Virus record (IMG/VR): IMGVR_UViG_3300022690_000187
Span: 1 to 34,342 of that record
Direction: 5' to 3' (one strand)
DNA from: a virus
Length of the DNA: 34,342 bases
In this document: piece by piece, positions 1-6,500 of the stretch
How the letters are laid out: each line of letters opens with the position of its first letter
How positions within the stretch are numbered: the stretch's first letter is position 1
The notes under the pieces: generated by a model
Seen by the model: the letters and a program-made list of their open reading frames with translations, nothing else
Database searches by the model: none
What the model was told of the DNA's origin: nothing
Position numbers and translations under genes: made by a program

Positions 1-28
1 ATTAAGAGAAACTTTTAAAATATAAATC

Positions 29-556
29 ATGAATAATTCATTTACAGTTTTTGATGAGGCATTTAAGCAAACAATAGGACATGAAGGAGGATATGTTAAC
101 GATCCAGACGACAAGGGGGGAGAAACCAAGTACGGAATATCCAAGCGTTCATATCCTGATATCAACATTAAAGAACTAAGTTTTGAACAAGCCAAAGAGA
201 TTTATTTCAAAGATTATTGGGAGCGACAAGGATGTCATTTAATGGAGGGTCATCCTGAAATCGCTATCGAAATATTTGATACCTCTGTCAATATGGGCGT
301 TGGACGAGGAGCAAAGATATTCCAAGAAGCCCTAAATCTTTCCAACCGTAACGAAAAAGACTACAGGGATATTGCAGTGGATGGTGGAATTGGTTCAATA
401 ACAATTAGCACACTTAGAGCTTGTAAAAATAAACGATTACTTTTCAACGTAATGAATATATTACAGGGCGAGTTTTATATTAACCTTATGCGAAAAAACT
501 CAGTATATGAAAAATATATTGGGTGGTTTAATCGTGTTGAAATTATCAAAAAATAA
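29..556 (+). CDS. Endolysin, GH108-family N-acetylmuramidase
   Basis: This 175-residue protein should cut the glycan backbone of host peptidoglycan at the end of infection. Near the N-terminus it has the GH108 signature HEGGYVNDPDDKGGETKYGI; Glu19 in HEGGY is the expected catalytic acid. The following helical segment (SFEQAKEIYFKDYW) and the stretch around residues 75-95 (IAIEIFDTSVNMG) are also typical of the family, and the C-terminal half fits the peptidoglycan-binding domain usually paired with it. Length is normal for the family. No signal peptide is visible, so it needs a holin. The genes downstream encode membrane proteins, as expected of a lysis block. Family call is confident; lytic role is inferred from family and context. 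Confidence 0.9.
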   Translation: MNNSFTVFDEAFKQTIGHEGGYVNDPDDKGGETKYGISKRSYPDINIKELSFEQAKEIYFKDYWERQGCHLMEGHPEIAIEIFDTSVNMGVGRGAKIFQEALNLSNRNEKDYRDIAVDGGIGSITISTLRACKNKRLLFNVMNILQGEFYINLMRKNSVYEKYIGWFNRVEIIKK

Positions 557-660
557 ATAACATATATCATAACATGTTAACAGACAATACTTTGATTGAC
601 AGAATAAACGATTAGTAGAATACTACTTTTTATTAGGTTGTTTTTTAGTTAAACTTGTGT

Positions 661-819
661 ATGATTGGACCATGGGTATGGATGTTTTTATTCGATATTG
701 TAGATATTATTCTGGTTGTTATATTTCCAATATCATTATCGTTTTTTGTATCTTATAGGCGAAAGAAGAAATATAAGCGTTTGAAGCAAAAAGAAAAAGA
801 TTATAATACAAACCCATGA
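661..819 (+). CDS. Small membrane peptide of the lysis block (holin or spanin candidate)
   Basis: A 52-residue protein with one strong hydrophobic segment (about residues 5-31, MFLFDIVDIILVVIFPISLS) followed by a very basic tail (SYRRKKKYKRLKQKEK). This N-out, positive-inside pattern is common in small phage lysis proteins, but no family is recognised. Its stop overlaps the start of the next gene by four bases (ATGA), so the two are probably translationally coupled. It lies between the endolysin and another membrane protein, which supports a role in host envelope disruption. The roughly 100 bases before it hold no other gene; they contain only a weak AGTAG/CTACT hairpin followed by five T. 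Confidence 0.6.
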   Translation: MIGPWVWMFLFDIVDIILVVIFPISLSFFVSYRRKKKYKRLKQKEKDYNTNP

Positions 820-1187
820 AACAAGATGAAAGAGATGACTTGTTGCAAACATTGGCAAATGGTCAAGTGACAATGCAACAAAGTCAAGCTGAGGCAAAAC
901 TAGTTATAGCTAAAATTCATCGTGGTCTGTATGGTGAGCCAGAAAATAATGTCATTGGATTAATTGAAGACCAAAAAAATGATGAAAAAAAGTTTAAAGA
1001 GCTGGGAACAAAGGTTGACAACTTCTCTAAACGCATAGAGGCCAACACCAAATTCAGAAACGCAGCTACAAAAGTTGGTAAAAATACACTCAAAACATTA
1101 GGGGTTGGAGCAATACCATCAATAGGTGGGGTTGTTGCCTATTTCAAAGAAATTAAACAGTTTTTAATTACATTATTTCATTTATAA
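816..1187 (+). CDS. Lysis-block helical protein with hydrophobic C-terminus (XhlA-like in layout)
   Basis: A 123-residue protein with a long polar, probably coiled-coil N-terminal part (to about residue 85) and a hydrophobic C-terminal segment (about 93-123, ending FLITLFHL). The stretch IHRGLYGEPENNVIGLIED resembles a motif often seen in phage holin-associated proteins, in which a phrase like GLYG-P-E is followed by a helical region. I do not recognise it firmly. It starts inside the stop of the preceding membrane peptide and is followed five bases later by the holin candidate. It may regulate or assist the holin; that is inference from position and architecture. Confidence 0.55.
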   Translation: MKQDERDDLLQTLANGQVTMQQSQAEAKLVIAKIHRGLYGEPENNVIGLIEDQKNDEKKFKELGTKVDNFSKRIEANTKFRNAATKVGKNTLKTLGVGAIPSIGGVVAYFKEIKQFLITLFHL

Positions 1188-1192
1188 AAGTA

Positions 1193-1618
1193 ATGAGCAT
1201 ACTAGAAGTAGGAGACGTAGTAAGTAAGGTTGGAAAAGCCATTGACGATAATACAGAGAGTGGCGAGGAGAGACAACAACAACTGTCTAACAGACATGCT
1301 GTTGATATGGCTAGTGATAACTTACTTTCTAAAATAGTTAGACCAATAACATTATGGTACTTGGGATTGTTGGAGGGTATCATCGTTATAGCTTCAGTTT
1401 GTGGAGTAGTCATTGACATAGCCATTGTATCGCAAGTAGGATTACTCTTCGCATCGGCTGTAGGGTTTTATTTCGATAGCAAGAGAAGAGAGCGTATCGC
1501 AGACAAGAACGCATCTGCCAATATGAAACTAAAAGAGATTGAACTAAAGCACTCTGAAAAAATGGAGCGCAGGCAATTTAGAGAAGATCGAAGAGAAAGG
1601 CGCAGAGAACGGAAGTAA
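1193..1618 (+). CDS. Holin-like membrane protein (3TM-holin-like architecture)
   Basis: A 141-residue protein. After a polar N-terminus come two clear membrane spans (about residues 48-84, including IVRPITLWYLGLLEGIIVIA, and about 79-93, VGLLFASAVGFYF), then a long, highly charged tail ending in runs of Arg and Lys. The RP-ITLWYLG phrase directly before the hydrophobic hairpin is typical of the GTA/3TM holin group found in many phages. The holin would form membrane lesions that let the endolysin out. It is the third gene after the endolysin. Identification rests on architecture and neighbourhood, not on an alignment. Confidence 0.6.
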   Translation: MSILEVGDVVSKVGKAIDDNTESGEERQQQLSNRHAVDMASDNLLSKIVRPITLWYLGLLEGIIVIASVCGVVIDIAIVSQVGLLFASAVGFYFDSKRRERIADKNASANMKLKEIELKHSEKMERRQFREDRRERRRERK

Positions 1619-1620
1619 CC

Positions 1621-1785
1621 ATGCTTAAAAACGTTACAGTAGCCAAAGTAAAGATTGGCACTATGTTCAAATTAAAGCATCACAGTGGGGTGTTTGTAAA
1701 GGTTGAACATCCAAGCGTATTTTATCAAGATTCTACGGTTTATCATGTAGATAAGCAAATTACAGAAATTATTAAAAACCATTAA
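1621..1785 (+). CDS. Hypothetical 54-residue protein
   Basis: A small open frame starting two bases after the holin-like gene and ending about 65 bases before the intrinsic terminator. It is mildly basic with alternating hydrophobic residues (KLKHHSGVFVKVEHPSVFY), suggesting a small beta fold. It has no membrane span or metal-binding motif. No family is recognised. Its tight spacing to the upstream gene and its position before the terminator make it the likely last gene of the lysis transcript. Confidence 0.55.
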   Translation: MLKNVTVAKVKIGTMFKLKHHSGVFVKVEHPSVFYQDSTVYHVDKQITEIIKNH

Positions 1786-1850
1786 ATTTTGAATATTATA
1801 ACAAAATGATTACATTGAATCTTTAGTTGATAGGTGTTAAGTTATTAAAA

Positions 1851-1881
1851 AGCCTCTCCAATAAGTTGGGAGGCTTTTTTT
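1851..1881 (+). terminator. Intrinsic terminator closing the lysis operon
   Basis: AGCCTC-T-CCAA (1851-1861) pairs with TTGGGAGGCT (1866-1875) around a four-base TAAG loop, with one bulged T, and is followed directly by a run of seven T. A run of A on the 5' side could extend the stem and give weak function on the other strand. It separates the late lysis genes from promoter P1, marking a clear transcription-unit boundary. Confidence 0.85.
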
Positions 1882-1901
1882 ATGATCAAAATCCAGATCA
1901 C

Positions 1902-1966
1902 ATAGATAATATCTATTAACATTTCTTCTTATTGTTTCGCTGTTCCGAAAATAATGTGTATATTCG
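1902..1966 (+). promoter_or_regulatory. Promoter/operator module P1 for the early operon
   Basis: Three elements lie in order. A perfect 15-bp palindrome ATAGATAATATCTAT sits at 1902-1916. The near-palindrome TGTTTCGCTGTTCCGAAA (1933-1950; core TTTCG-N6-CGAAA) follows. The -7-like box TATATTCG is at 1959-1966, one base off the Bacteroidota TAnnTTTG consensus. The same layout occurs at 10815-10880 and, without the first palindrome, at 28699-28731. The TTTCG half lies about 24 bp upstream of the -7 box, roughly where a -33 element belongs, so a protein bound here could act as activator or repressor. Transcription should begin near 1973, just before the ATG at 1987. Confidence 0.7.
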
Positions 1967-1986
1967 CATACACTAAACAAACTATC

Positions 1987-2805
1987 ATGCCAAATTACAT
2001 TAAAAACAGATTACAGATTATTGGAACAAATGAACAAGTAGATGCTGTGATTAAAAGATTTACTACTTCATACCCAGAAGAACAACGTAAGTCATTTGAT
2101 GGTAAAAACACATATCAAAACGCTGGTGAATTTGGGTGGCTTGATGAGAAGTCGAATATGTTCACTAGAAGAGATTCTGAAGACGTTCTTGGCGTTCCTG
2201 ATGGATTTCAGCCATATATGGAACCGGCTTGGAATAGATTCCCAGACTTCGAAAAAATAATCAAGATGCCTGATTCGCTTCATATAACAAGCGATGGCTG
2301 GTTAATGCCGCTAGAAAATCAGTTTTCAGGACATACGAAATTAAAAGAACATTTGGATGATCTAAGAGACTTTTGCAATAAACAACCAAAGAGAAAAGAG
2401 GAAACACTTGAAAATTTTATTGCTGGTATTAGAAATCACATTGAGTATGGGCACGCTACATGGTACAGGTGGAGTGTTGAAAATTGGGGTACAAAATGGA
2501 ATAGTAGCGAATGTGAAAAGGTATCTAAATCAACTTTTGATTTCATCACAGCCTGGAGCGGTGTTCCTAATCTTGTTGAATTAATCAGTAAAGAGTTTCC
2601 GAAAATAACATTTAAATATGAATATAGCGACGAGGATACGGGATGCAATTGTGGAGTAGGAGCTTATTTAAATGGAGAAATTGAATTTCGAAAGCTTGAA
2701 AATTCAAGTAAAGAAGCATATGATCTTGCTTTTAAGTTAAGACCTGAAAATGCGGACAATTATCAGCTTGTTGATGGTAAGTATGAATATGTAGAAGAAG
2801 ATTAA
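1987..2805 (+). CDS. Api92/YubB-like protein with ferredoxin-like fold (DUF1281-type)
   Basis: A 272-residue protein opening with MPNYIKNRLQIIG, the typical start of the phage/plasmid Api92-like family, and carrying the conserved phrase NWGTKWN near residue 165. The family has a ferredoxin-like domain; its function is not established, though members often sit next to recombination or anti-defence genes in phages and plasmids. The frame can be extended back to 1954, but that would place the start inside the P1 -7 box, so the ATG at 1987 is preferred. It is the first gene of the early operon and precedes the recombination genes. Confidence 0.6.
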   Translation: MPNYIKNRLQIIGTNEQVDAVIKRFTTSYPEEQRKSFDGKNTYQNAGEFGWLDEKSNMFTRRDSEDVLGVPDGFQPYMEPAWNRFPDFEKIIKMPDSLHITSDGWLMPLENQFSGHTKLKEHLDDLRDFCNKQPKRKEETLENFIAGIRNHIEYGHATWYRWSVENWGTKWNSSECEKVSKSTFDFITAWSGVPNLVELISKEFPKITFKYEYSDEDTGCNCGVGAYLNGEIEFRKLENSSKEAYDLAFKLRPENADNYQLVDGKYEYVEED

Positions 2806-2839
2806 AATAAAAAAATTAACTAAATAAACTAAAATAACT

Positions 2840-3646
2840 ATGAACAATTTACCAGCCTTAAAAAATCAATTGGCAAACGTATCCATAAAGCAACGCTTTG
2901 AGGAAATGCTAGGGAAGAAGGCCCCTGGATTTATCTCTTCAATAATCAATGTTGTTAATGGAAATGATGCGTTATCAAAAGCAGATCCACAAAGTGTTAT
3001 AATGAGTGCTGCGGTAGCTGCAACATTAGATCTCCCAATAAATCCGAATTTAGGATTTGCTTACATCGTTCCTTATTCTGGAAAGGCTCAATTTCAAATG
3101 GGTTATAAGGGATTCATACAACTAGCAATGCGAACAGGCCAATATAAGACTATCAATGCATGTGAAGTGTATGAGGGAGAGCTTAAAAACTTCGATCGAT
3201 TAACCGGAATGATAGAGCTTGACTATGATGCTAAGAAATCAGAAAAAGTAATCGGTTACGTTGCGTACTTCTCAATGATAAACGGCTTTGAAAAAATGCT
3301 TTACATGACAAAAGACAAAATAGAGTCTCACGGCAAAGCCTATTCTAAATCATTCAGTAATTCGAATGGTAGATGGAAAAAAGACTTTGAGTCAATGGCA
3401 TTAAAAACAGTGCTGAAACTTCTGTTAAGTAAGTACGGCTTTCTATCTATCGATATGCAAACGGCTGTCACTTCTGATCAAGGAATATTATCTGATTTTG
3501 AAGGTAACAAAATAGAATTCCCAGACAACGAAGAGGCCAAATCTTTTGATGAGCATCAAGATGTATCGGCCAGCACGTCTGGAGAGTTATTCGAAAATGA
3601 ACATGGTGAAATGGTTGAAAAGCAAGACGATGGAACAGGGAAGTAA
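2840..3646 (+). CDS. recT: RecT-family single-strand DNA annealing protein
   Basis: A 268-residue protein that should anneal complementary single strands during phage recombination and replication. The RecT core is plain: KADPQSVIMSAAVAATLDLP, then NPNLGFAYIVPY, QMGYKGFIQLAMRTGQY and the C-terminal WKKDFESMALKTVLKLLLSKYG. The start follows an A-rich leader (AAAATAACT-ATG), the favoured context in this genome. The acidic C-terminal tail (about 225-268) resembles the charged tails through which annealing proteins contact partners. It overlaps the exonuclease gene by 17 bases, forming the classic recombinase-nuclease pair. Confidence 0.93.
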   Translation: MNNLPALKNQLANVSIKQRFEEMLGKKAPGFISSIINVVNGNDALSKADPQSVIMSAAVAATLDLPINPNLGFAYIVPYSGKAQFQMGYKGFIQLAMRTGQYKTINACEVYEGELKNFDRLTGMIELDYDAKKSEKVIGYVAYFSMINGFEKMLYMTKDKIESHGKAYSKSFSNSNGRWKKDFESMALKTVLKLLLSKYGFLSIDMQTAVTSDQGILSDFEGNKIEFPDNEEAKSFDEHQDVSASTSGELFENEHGEMVEKQDDGTGK

Positions 3647-4256
3647 GCAATGGCACAAAGAGCGCCTTGGAAAAATAACAGCTTCCAACGCTCATAAGAT
3701 TATGGCCCCAAGGGGTTTGGGTAAAACTGGTGAGACTTATGTATATGAACTTGTAAGTGGTGAAATGGGCGTTTATATGGAGGATGTCACAAGCGCAGCC
3801 ATGAGATGGGGGACTGACCTGGAGGACGATGCGAGGGAATATTACTCTATAGCTTTTAATGTTGAGGTTGAGCAAAAAGGATTCATCCACAATGGTAAAA
3901 ACTTTGAGTGTGGGTTTAGTCCTGACGGTATTGTCAATGATGAAATAGGACAGGAGATAAAATGCCCTTATAATCCAGGTAATCACGTCAAACATTTAAC
4001 TATTAAAAGCGCTGCAGACCTTAAAGAACTGAGCAAAGAATACTATTGGCAAATCATGTTTAGTATGTGGTGCTCCGGCCTTAAGAAATGGCATTTTGTT
4101 AGTTATGATCCAAGATTCACGGGCTCTCAAAGAATGCATGTAGTGCCTATTGGAGCCAATGAAAAGGAATTTGAAATCATTGAAGCAAGAGTAAAAGAAG
4201 CATTGGAATTAAAGGAAACTATTTTAAATAAAATTAACCATGAAAACAATAATTAA
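3630..4256 (+). CDS. YqaJ-like exonuclease, partner of RecT
   Basis: A 208-residue PD-(D/E)XK-fold nuclease expected to chew DNA ends into 3' single strands for RecT. It shows the N-terminal GSKQWHKERLGKITASNA (WHKERLGKITAS is diagnostic of YqaJ/lambda-exonuclease proteins), a MRWGTDLEDDARE helix, the active-site GFSPDGIV (Asp99), and QEIKCP (Glu109, Lys111). The YYWQIMFSMW helix after residue 145 matches the family. The frame opens at 3546, but the ATG at 3630 gives the normal family N-terminus and a short 17-base overlap with recT, so it is the chosen start. The next gene overlaps its 3' end by 17 bases. Confidence 0.88.
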   Translation: MEQGSKQWHKERLGKITASNAHKIMAPRGLGKTGETYVYELVSGEMGVYMEDVTSAAMRWGTDLEDDAREYYSIAFNVEVEQKGFIHNGKNFECGFSPDGIVNDEIGQEIKCPYNPGNHVKHLTIKSAADLKELSKEYYWQIMFSMWCSGLKKWHFVSYDPRFTGSQRMHVVPIGANEKEFEIIEARVKEALELKETILNKINHENNN

Positions 4257-4494
4257 GAAGACAGCCGGAATGGCTGAGATATTAGGCATCACAGAGCGCG
4301 CTGTAACCTACAGAGTGAAGTCGATCAGGCGTAAAGCGTACGTGCTTAATAAAAAAGCATTGGCAGGAGAGATAAGCATGGGCGATGCTGCAAAAAGAAT
4401 AATAGAGATGAATGATAAGAAGCTTGCCGGATATAGCTATCAAGTTGATGGCACACAAGAACGCCCTCAGTACACTTTTTGTAAGAACGTTTAA
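4240..4494 (+). CDS. Small helix-turn-helix-like protein
   Basis: An 84-residue basic protein overlapping the exonuclease gene by 17 bases. Residues 8-30 (TAGMAEILGITERAVTYRVK) look like a helix-turn-helix with the usual small residue in the turn, followed by a basic stretch and a polar tail. It might bind DNA, but no family is recognised. Its start sits in the favoured AAATTAACC-ATG context. It is a plausible small regulator or accessory factor of the recombination module. Confidence 0.55.
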   Translation: MKTIIKKTAGMAEILGITERAVTYRVKSIRRKAYVLNKKALAGEISMGDAAKRIIEMNDKKLAGYSYQVDGTQERPQYTFCKNV

Positions 4495-4528
4495 CGGTAT
4501 GGCTAAACACCATAAAACAAAATTAACT

Positions 4529-4807
4529 ATGGAAAATAAAATAACTGAATTAGATGAAATATTGGCAGGATTTGAAGATTGGATGCATGGATATAATGGA
4601 TATGAAATAACAAGAGCTAGAATCATACTTGATGAAATACGAACTGGTGTTTTAGCTAATGTTAGCAAACGGTATTACTGGTTAAAAGCTGATGGTACAA
4701 TTTCTAATATGTGGAATGAAGATGACCATAAAAAATACATTACTGCTCAAGATATAATGGACGCTGAAAAAGACGGGTGGCAACTAATTCAGATTAATGT
4801 TTGCTAA
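4529..4807 (+). CDS. Hypothetical early protein, 92 residues
   Basis: A mixed alpha/beta protein beginning MENKITELDEILAGFEDW. The ATG at 4529 follows the same AAATTAACT leader used by other early genes; an in-frame ATG at 4499 would add ten basic residues and cannot be excluded. Its C-terminal half (KRYYWLKADGTISNMWNEDD) is aromatic-rich. No family is recognised. It sits between two DNA-binding-type small genes in the early operon. Confidence 0.55.
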   Translation: MENKITELDEILAGFEDWMHGYNGYEITRARIILDEIRTGVLANVSKRYYWLKADGTISNMWNEDDHKKYITAQDIMDAEKDGWQLIQINVC

Positions 4808-4854
4808 CAAGTCGATATACGTAATTCAATAATCGAAACTAAAATATTAAAACT

Positions 4855-5067
4855 ATGAAAAACACAGAATCACAACTATCGAGAATCAAAGAACACTTAT
4901 TGAAAGGGTACGGGATATCACATCGATATGCAGAGAAGACGTTCGGGTGCGCACGTTTAGCAGCGCGAATTTTCACGTTAAAGAAAACAATGAGTATTGA
5001 GAAAGAAATGGTAGAGTATGACGGTAAGAGATTCGCCAGGTACACATTAAACGCAATAGTATTATGA
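4855..5067 (+). CDS. HTH_39-type winged-helix DNA-binding protein
   Basis: A 70-residue protein matching the small phage helix-turn-helix family often seen beside recombination and replication genes. The pattern is Q-x-x-RI-x-x-HLLKGYGISHRYAE followed by FGCARLAARIFTLKK and a final E-MVEYDGKRFARY wing. The start follows an A-rich leader (ATTAAAACT-ATG). It may regulate early transcription or assist replication; the family has no settled role. The structured RNA follows immediately downstream. Confidence 0.72.
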   Translation: MKNTESQLSRIKEHLLKGYGISHRYAEKTFGCARLAARIFTLKKTMSIEKEMVEYDGKRFARYTLNAIVL

Positions 5068-5103
5068 TTACATGGAAAAATTAGTGATATTTATTATCTC
5101 GTT

Positions 5104-5189
5104 GGGTCGCACCATGAACGATATTTTAAAACATTTGAAGGCTTTTGGCTGATACGGAGTGCGACCCGTTGAAGCCAAGAGCTTTTTTT
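5104..5189 (+). ncRNA. Candidate structured RNA with crossing helices
   Basis: Between the HTH_39 gene (ends 5067) and the HNH gene lies a 130-base stretch without a credible ORF but with strong base pairing. Helix A is GGGTCGCAC (5104-5112) with GTGCGACCC (5159-5167), nine perfect pairs. Helix B is GCTTTTGGCT (5141-5150) with AGCCAAGAGC (5173-5182), ten pairs with one wobble, followed by seven T. The 3' arm of A lies in the loop of B, so the helices cross: they form either a pseudoknot or two competing folds. The five-base linker 5168-5172 is short for a coaxial pseudoknot, so competition is at least as likely. It could be a free RNA or an attenuator for the HNH gene. Confidence 0.5.
5141..5189 (+). 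terminator. Intrinsic terminator just before the HNH gene
   Basis: GCTTTTGGCT (5141-5150) pairs with AGCCAAGAGC (5173-5182), and the stem can be extended by AAG against the T run (5183-5189). The 22-base loop is unusually long and contains one arm of another helix (5159-5167 with 5104-5112). It lies 17 bases before the preferred HNH start, so readthrough into the rest of the early operon may be conditional. Confidence 0.6.
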
Positions 5190-5205
5190 ATTTTAAATGA
5201 ATGGT

Positions 5206-5727
5206 ATGGAAATTTGGAAAGATGTATTAGGCTATAAAGGAATTTATCAAGTGTCTAGTCTTGGTAGGGTTAAGAGTTTGGGAAGGAAAGTTAAACACTA
5301 TAGCGGACAGTTAAAAACTTTAAAAGAACGCATTTTAAAACCGCATCTACGTTTAGATGGATATTTGAAGTTGGGCTTGTGGGATAATGGTGAAGCAAAA
5401 ACCAGAACGATACACCAATTGATAGCAGAAGCTTTTTTAAATCATCGTCCATGTGGTCTTAAGTTGGTAGTAAATCACATTAATTTTGACAAGCAAGACA
5501 ACCGAGTGGAAAACCTTGAAATAGTAACATCCCGGCAAAACTCAAGCCATAGAGAAAAGAAAGGCACAAGTAAATACACTGGCGTTTGTTGGAATAAAAA
5601 ATCTAAAAAATGGGATTCTATGATTATAATTAACGGTAAATTAAAATATTTAGGACGTTTCACAAACGAATTAGAAGCTTCTGAAGCATACCAAAAAGAA
5701 TTATCAATAATAAATAAGAAACCATGA
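5206..5727 (+). CDS. HNH homing endonuclease with NUMOD4 and AP2-like domains
   Basis: A 173-residue free-standing homing endonuclease. In order it has a NUMOD4 motif at the very start (MEIWKDVLGYKGIYQVSSLG), an HNH_3 core near residues 85-110 (VVNHINFDKQDNRVENLEIV), and a C-terminal AP2-like DNA-binding module (SKYTGVCWNKKSKKW to YLGRFTNELEASEAY). An ATG three codons upstream (5197) is possible, but the NUMOD4 start fits 5206. Such genes spread by cutting related phage genomes at the vacant site. The cluster position between a structured RNA and a tiny HTH gene suggests it was inserted into the early operon. Its stop overlaps the next start. Confidence 0.88.
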   Translation: MEIWKDVLGYKGIYQVSSLGRVKSLGRKVKHYSGQLKTLKERILKPHLRLDGYLKLGLWDNGEAKTRTIHQLIAEAFLNHRPCGLKLVVNHINFDKQDNRVENLEIVTSRQNSSHREKKGTSKYTGVCWNKKSKKWDSMIIINGKLKYLGRFTNELEASEAYQKELSIINKKP

Positions 5728-5876
5728 AAGTATTTTTTAAGAGTTACAAACAACAAATAACCGTAACAGCCTACGCCAAACAAACCGGACTAGATGTCAT
5801 TGAGATCTACGCAATGATAGACGCAGGTGAAATCAAATCAACTAAGAAGGGTAAAAGAACAATGATATTGTTGTGA
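5724..5876 (+). CDS. Tiny helix-turn-helix protein (YAK-G type)
   Basis: A 50-residue protein starting in the stop of the HNH gene (ATGA). Residues 15-50 (TAYAKQTGLDVIEIYAMIDA, then GEIKSTKKGKRTMILL) have the look of an excisionase/MerR-like DNA-binding fold: helix, turn, recognition helix, short beta wing. The pattern YAK-x2-G-x10-AG-x8-G-x3-ILL recurs in the 51-residue protein at 6307-6462, so the two are probably distant paralogues. Function is unknown; a role in regulation is possible. Confidence 0.5.
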   Translation: MKVFFKSYKQQITVTAYAKQTGLDVIEIYAMIDAGEIKSTKKGKRTMILL

Positions 5877-5893
5877 ATATGCTCATGAATTAA

Positions 5894-6058
5894 ACGAATA
5901 ATTGGTGGTACCATCGAGGGAACAGCTGGGAGCAGCTACTCGAACTGGGAGCCCACAAAACAAAGTATAAAACCCACAAAGGGATAATGTATGTCAGAAA
6001 AGAGACAACCAGATTTTATATTCTTGCTAAGAAATCAGGGCAAAGCTGGCTCCAATAA
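5894..6058 (+). pseudogene. Possible decayed or frameshifted ORF
   Basis: A 54-codon stretch without stops in the frame of the short ATG-AAT-TAA at 5885-5893. It has protein-like content (WWYHRGNSWEQLLELGAHKT, then GIMYVRKETTRFYILAKKSG) but no start codon before residue 32. It overlaps the first 23 codons of the gene at 5991 in another frame. The two pieces read together like one protein, with an in-frame stop at 5891 near its beginning and a +1 shift somewhere between about 5991 and 6058. Decay or sequence error is possible, as is chance. Confidence 0.3.
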
Positions 6059-6224
6059 GGTTGAACTTTTTGACGCTACTTTATTTGGATATAAAAAATC
6101 ATCACGTCAGCGTGGCAAGAAGTATAGGTTAAGAGTTAATGGTAAATGGCACGGGGGAATAGGTATGTGGTTTCTATCAAAATGGGAGGTACGGGATTTA
6201 ATGTGGAGAAGCATAAATATTTAA
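5991..6224 (+). CDS. Hypothetical protein, 77 residues
   Basis: A basic, Trp-rich protein whose second half (KYRLRVNGKWHGGIGMWFLS) looks like a genuine folded segment. The first 20 residues overlap a competing frame (5894-6058) that looks equally protein-like, so the true N-terminus may lie in that frame. No family is recognised. Upstream, 5877-5990 holds no other gene. It belongs to the accessory section after the HNH endonuclease. Confidence 0.45.
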   Translation: MSEKRQPDFIFLLRNQGKAGSNKVELFDATLFGYKKSSRQRGKKYRLRVNGKWHGGIGMWFLSKWEVRDLMWRSINI

Positions 6225-6306
6225 ATCAACGAAACCCAGTCAGAATTATTTAGTTAAACATTCACTTTTGTTTGGAATGGTTAAGATAATTAACTACATT
6301 TAATCA

Positions 6307-6462
6307 ATGGAATCATTAAAGATAGATAGGAGTAAGTTAATATCGAAAACAGAATACGCTAAAATGATTGGCGTAACTCCTGCAGCTATTGATAAACAAT
6401 GTAAGGCCGGAAAGTTGAACTTAGTAAAATTCAATGGAGGTGAGCTAATATTGCTTGACTAG
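6307..6462 (+). CDS. Tiny helix-turn-helix protein (YAK-G type), second copy
   Basis: A 51-residue protein whose core (SKTEYAKMIGVTPAAIDKQC followed by KAGKLNLVKFNGGELILLD) is a compact helix-turn-helix with a short beta wing. It shares its layout with the protein at 5724-5876. A TTTG/20-bp/TACATTTA promoter-like pair ends only four bases before the ATG, which would give a nearly leaderless transcript. It probably binds DNA, but its target is unknown. Confidence 0.55.
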   Translation: MESLKIDRSKLISKTEYAKMIGVTPAAIDKQCKAGKLNLVKFNGGELILLD

Positions 6463-6500
6463 TAATATTTTTTTTGATCAATAAGTAAAGATAATTAACC

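Noticed and set aside
614-631. AGTAG/CTACT hairpin followed by five T after the endolysin gene
   Set aside because: Only five weak pairs; too unstable to be called a terminator, and genes of the same block follow.
2593-2612. GTTTCCGAAAATAAC inside the Api92-like gene, similar to part of P1
   Set aside because: It lies in coding sequence, lacks TTTCG at the right spacing and a -7 box; similarity is probably chance.
5064-5086. Short ATG frame before the structured RNA
   Set aside because: Only six codons; no evidence of translation beyond chance.
5900-5960. tRNA-like GC-rich segment with ACTCGAACTGGGAG
   Set aside because: No cloverleaf with acceptor and anticodon stems could be formed on either strand.
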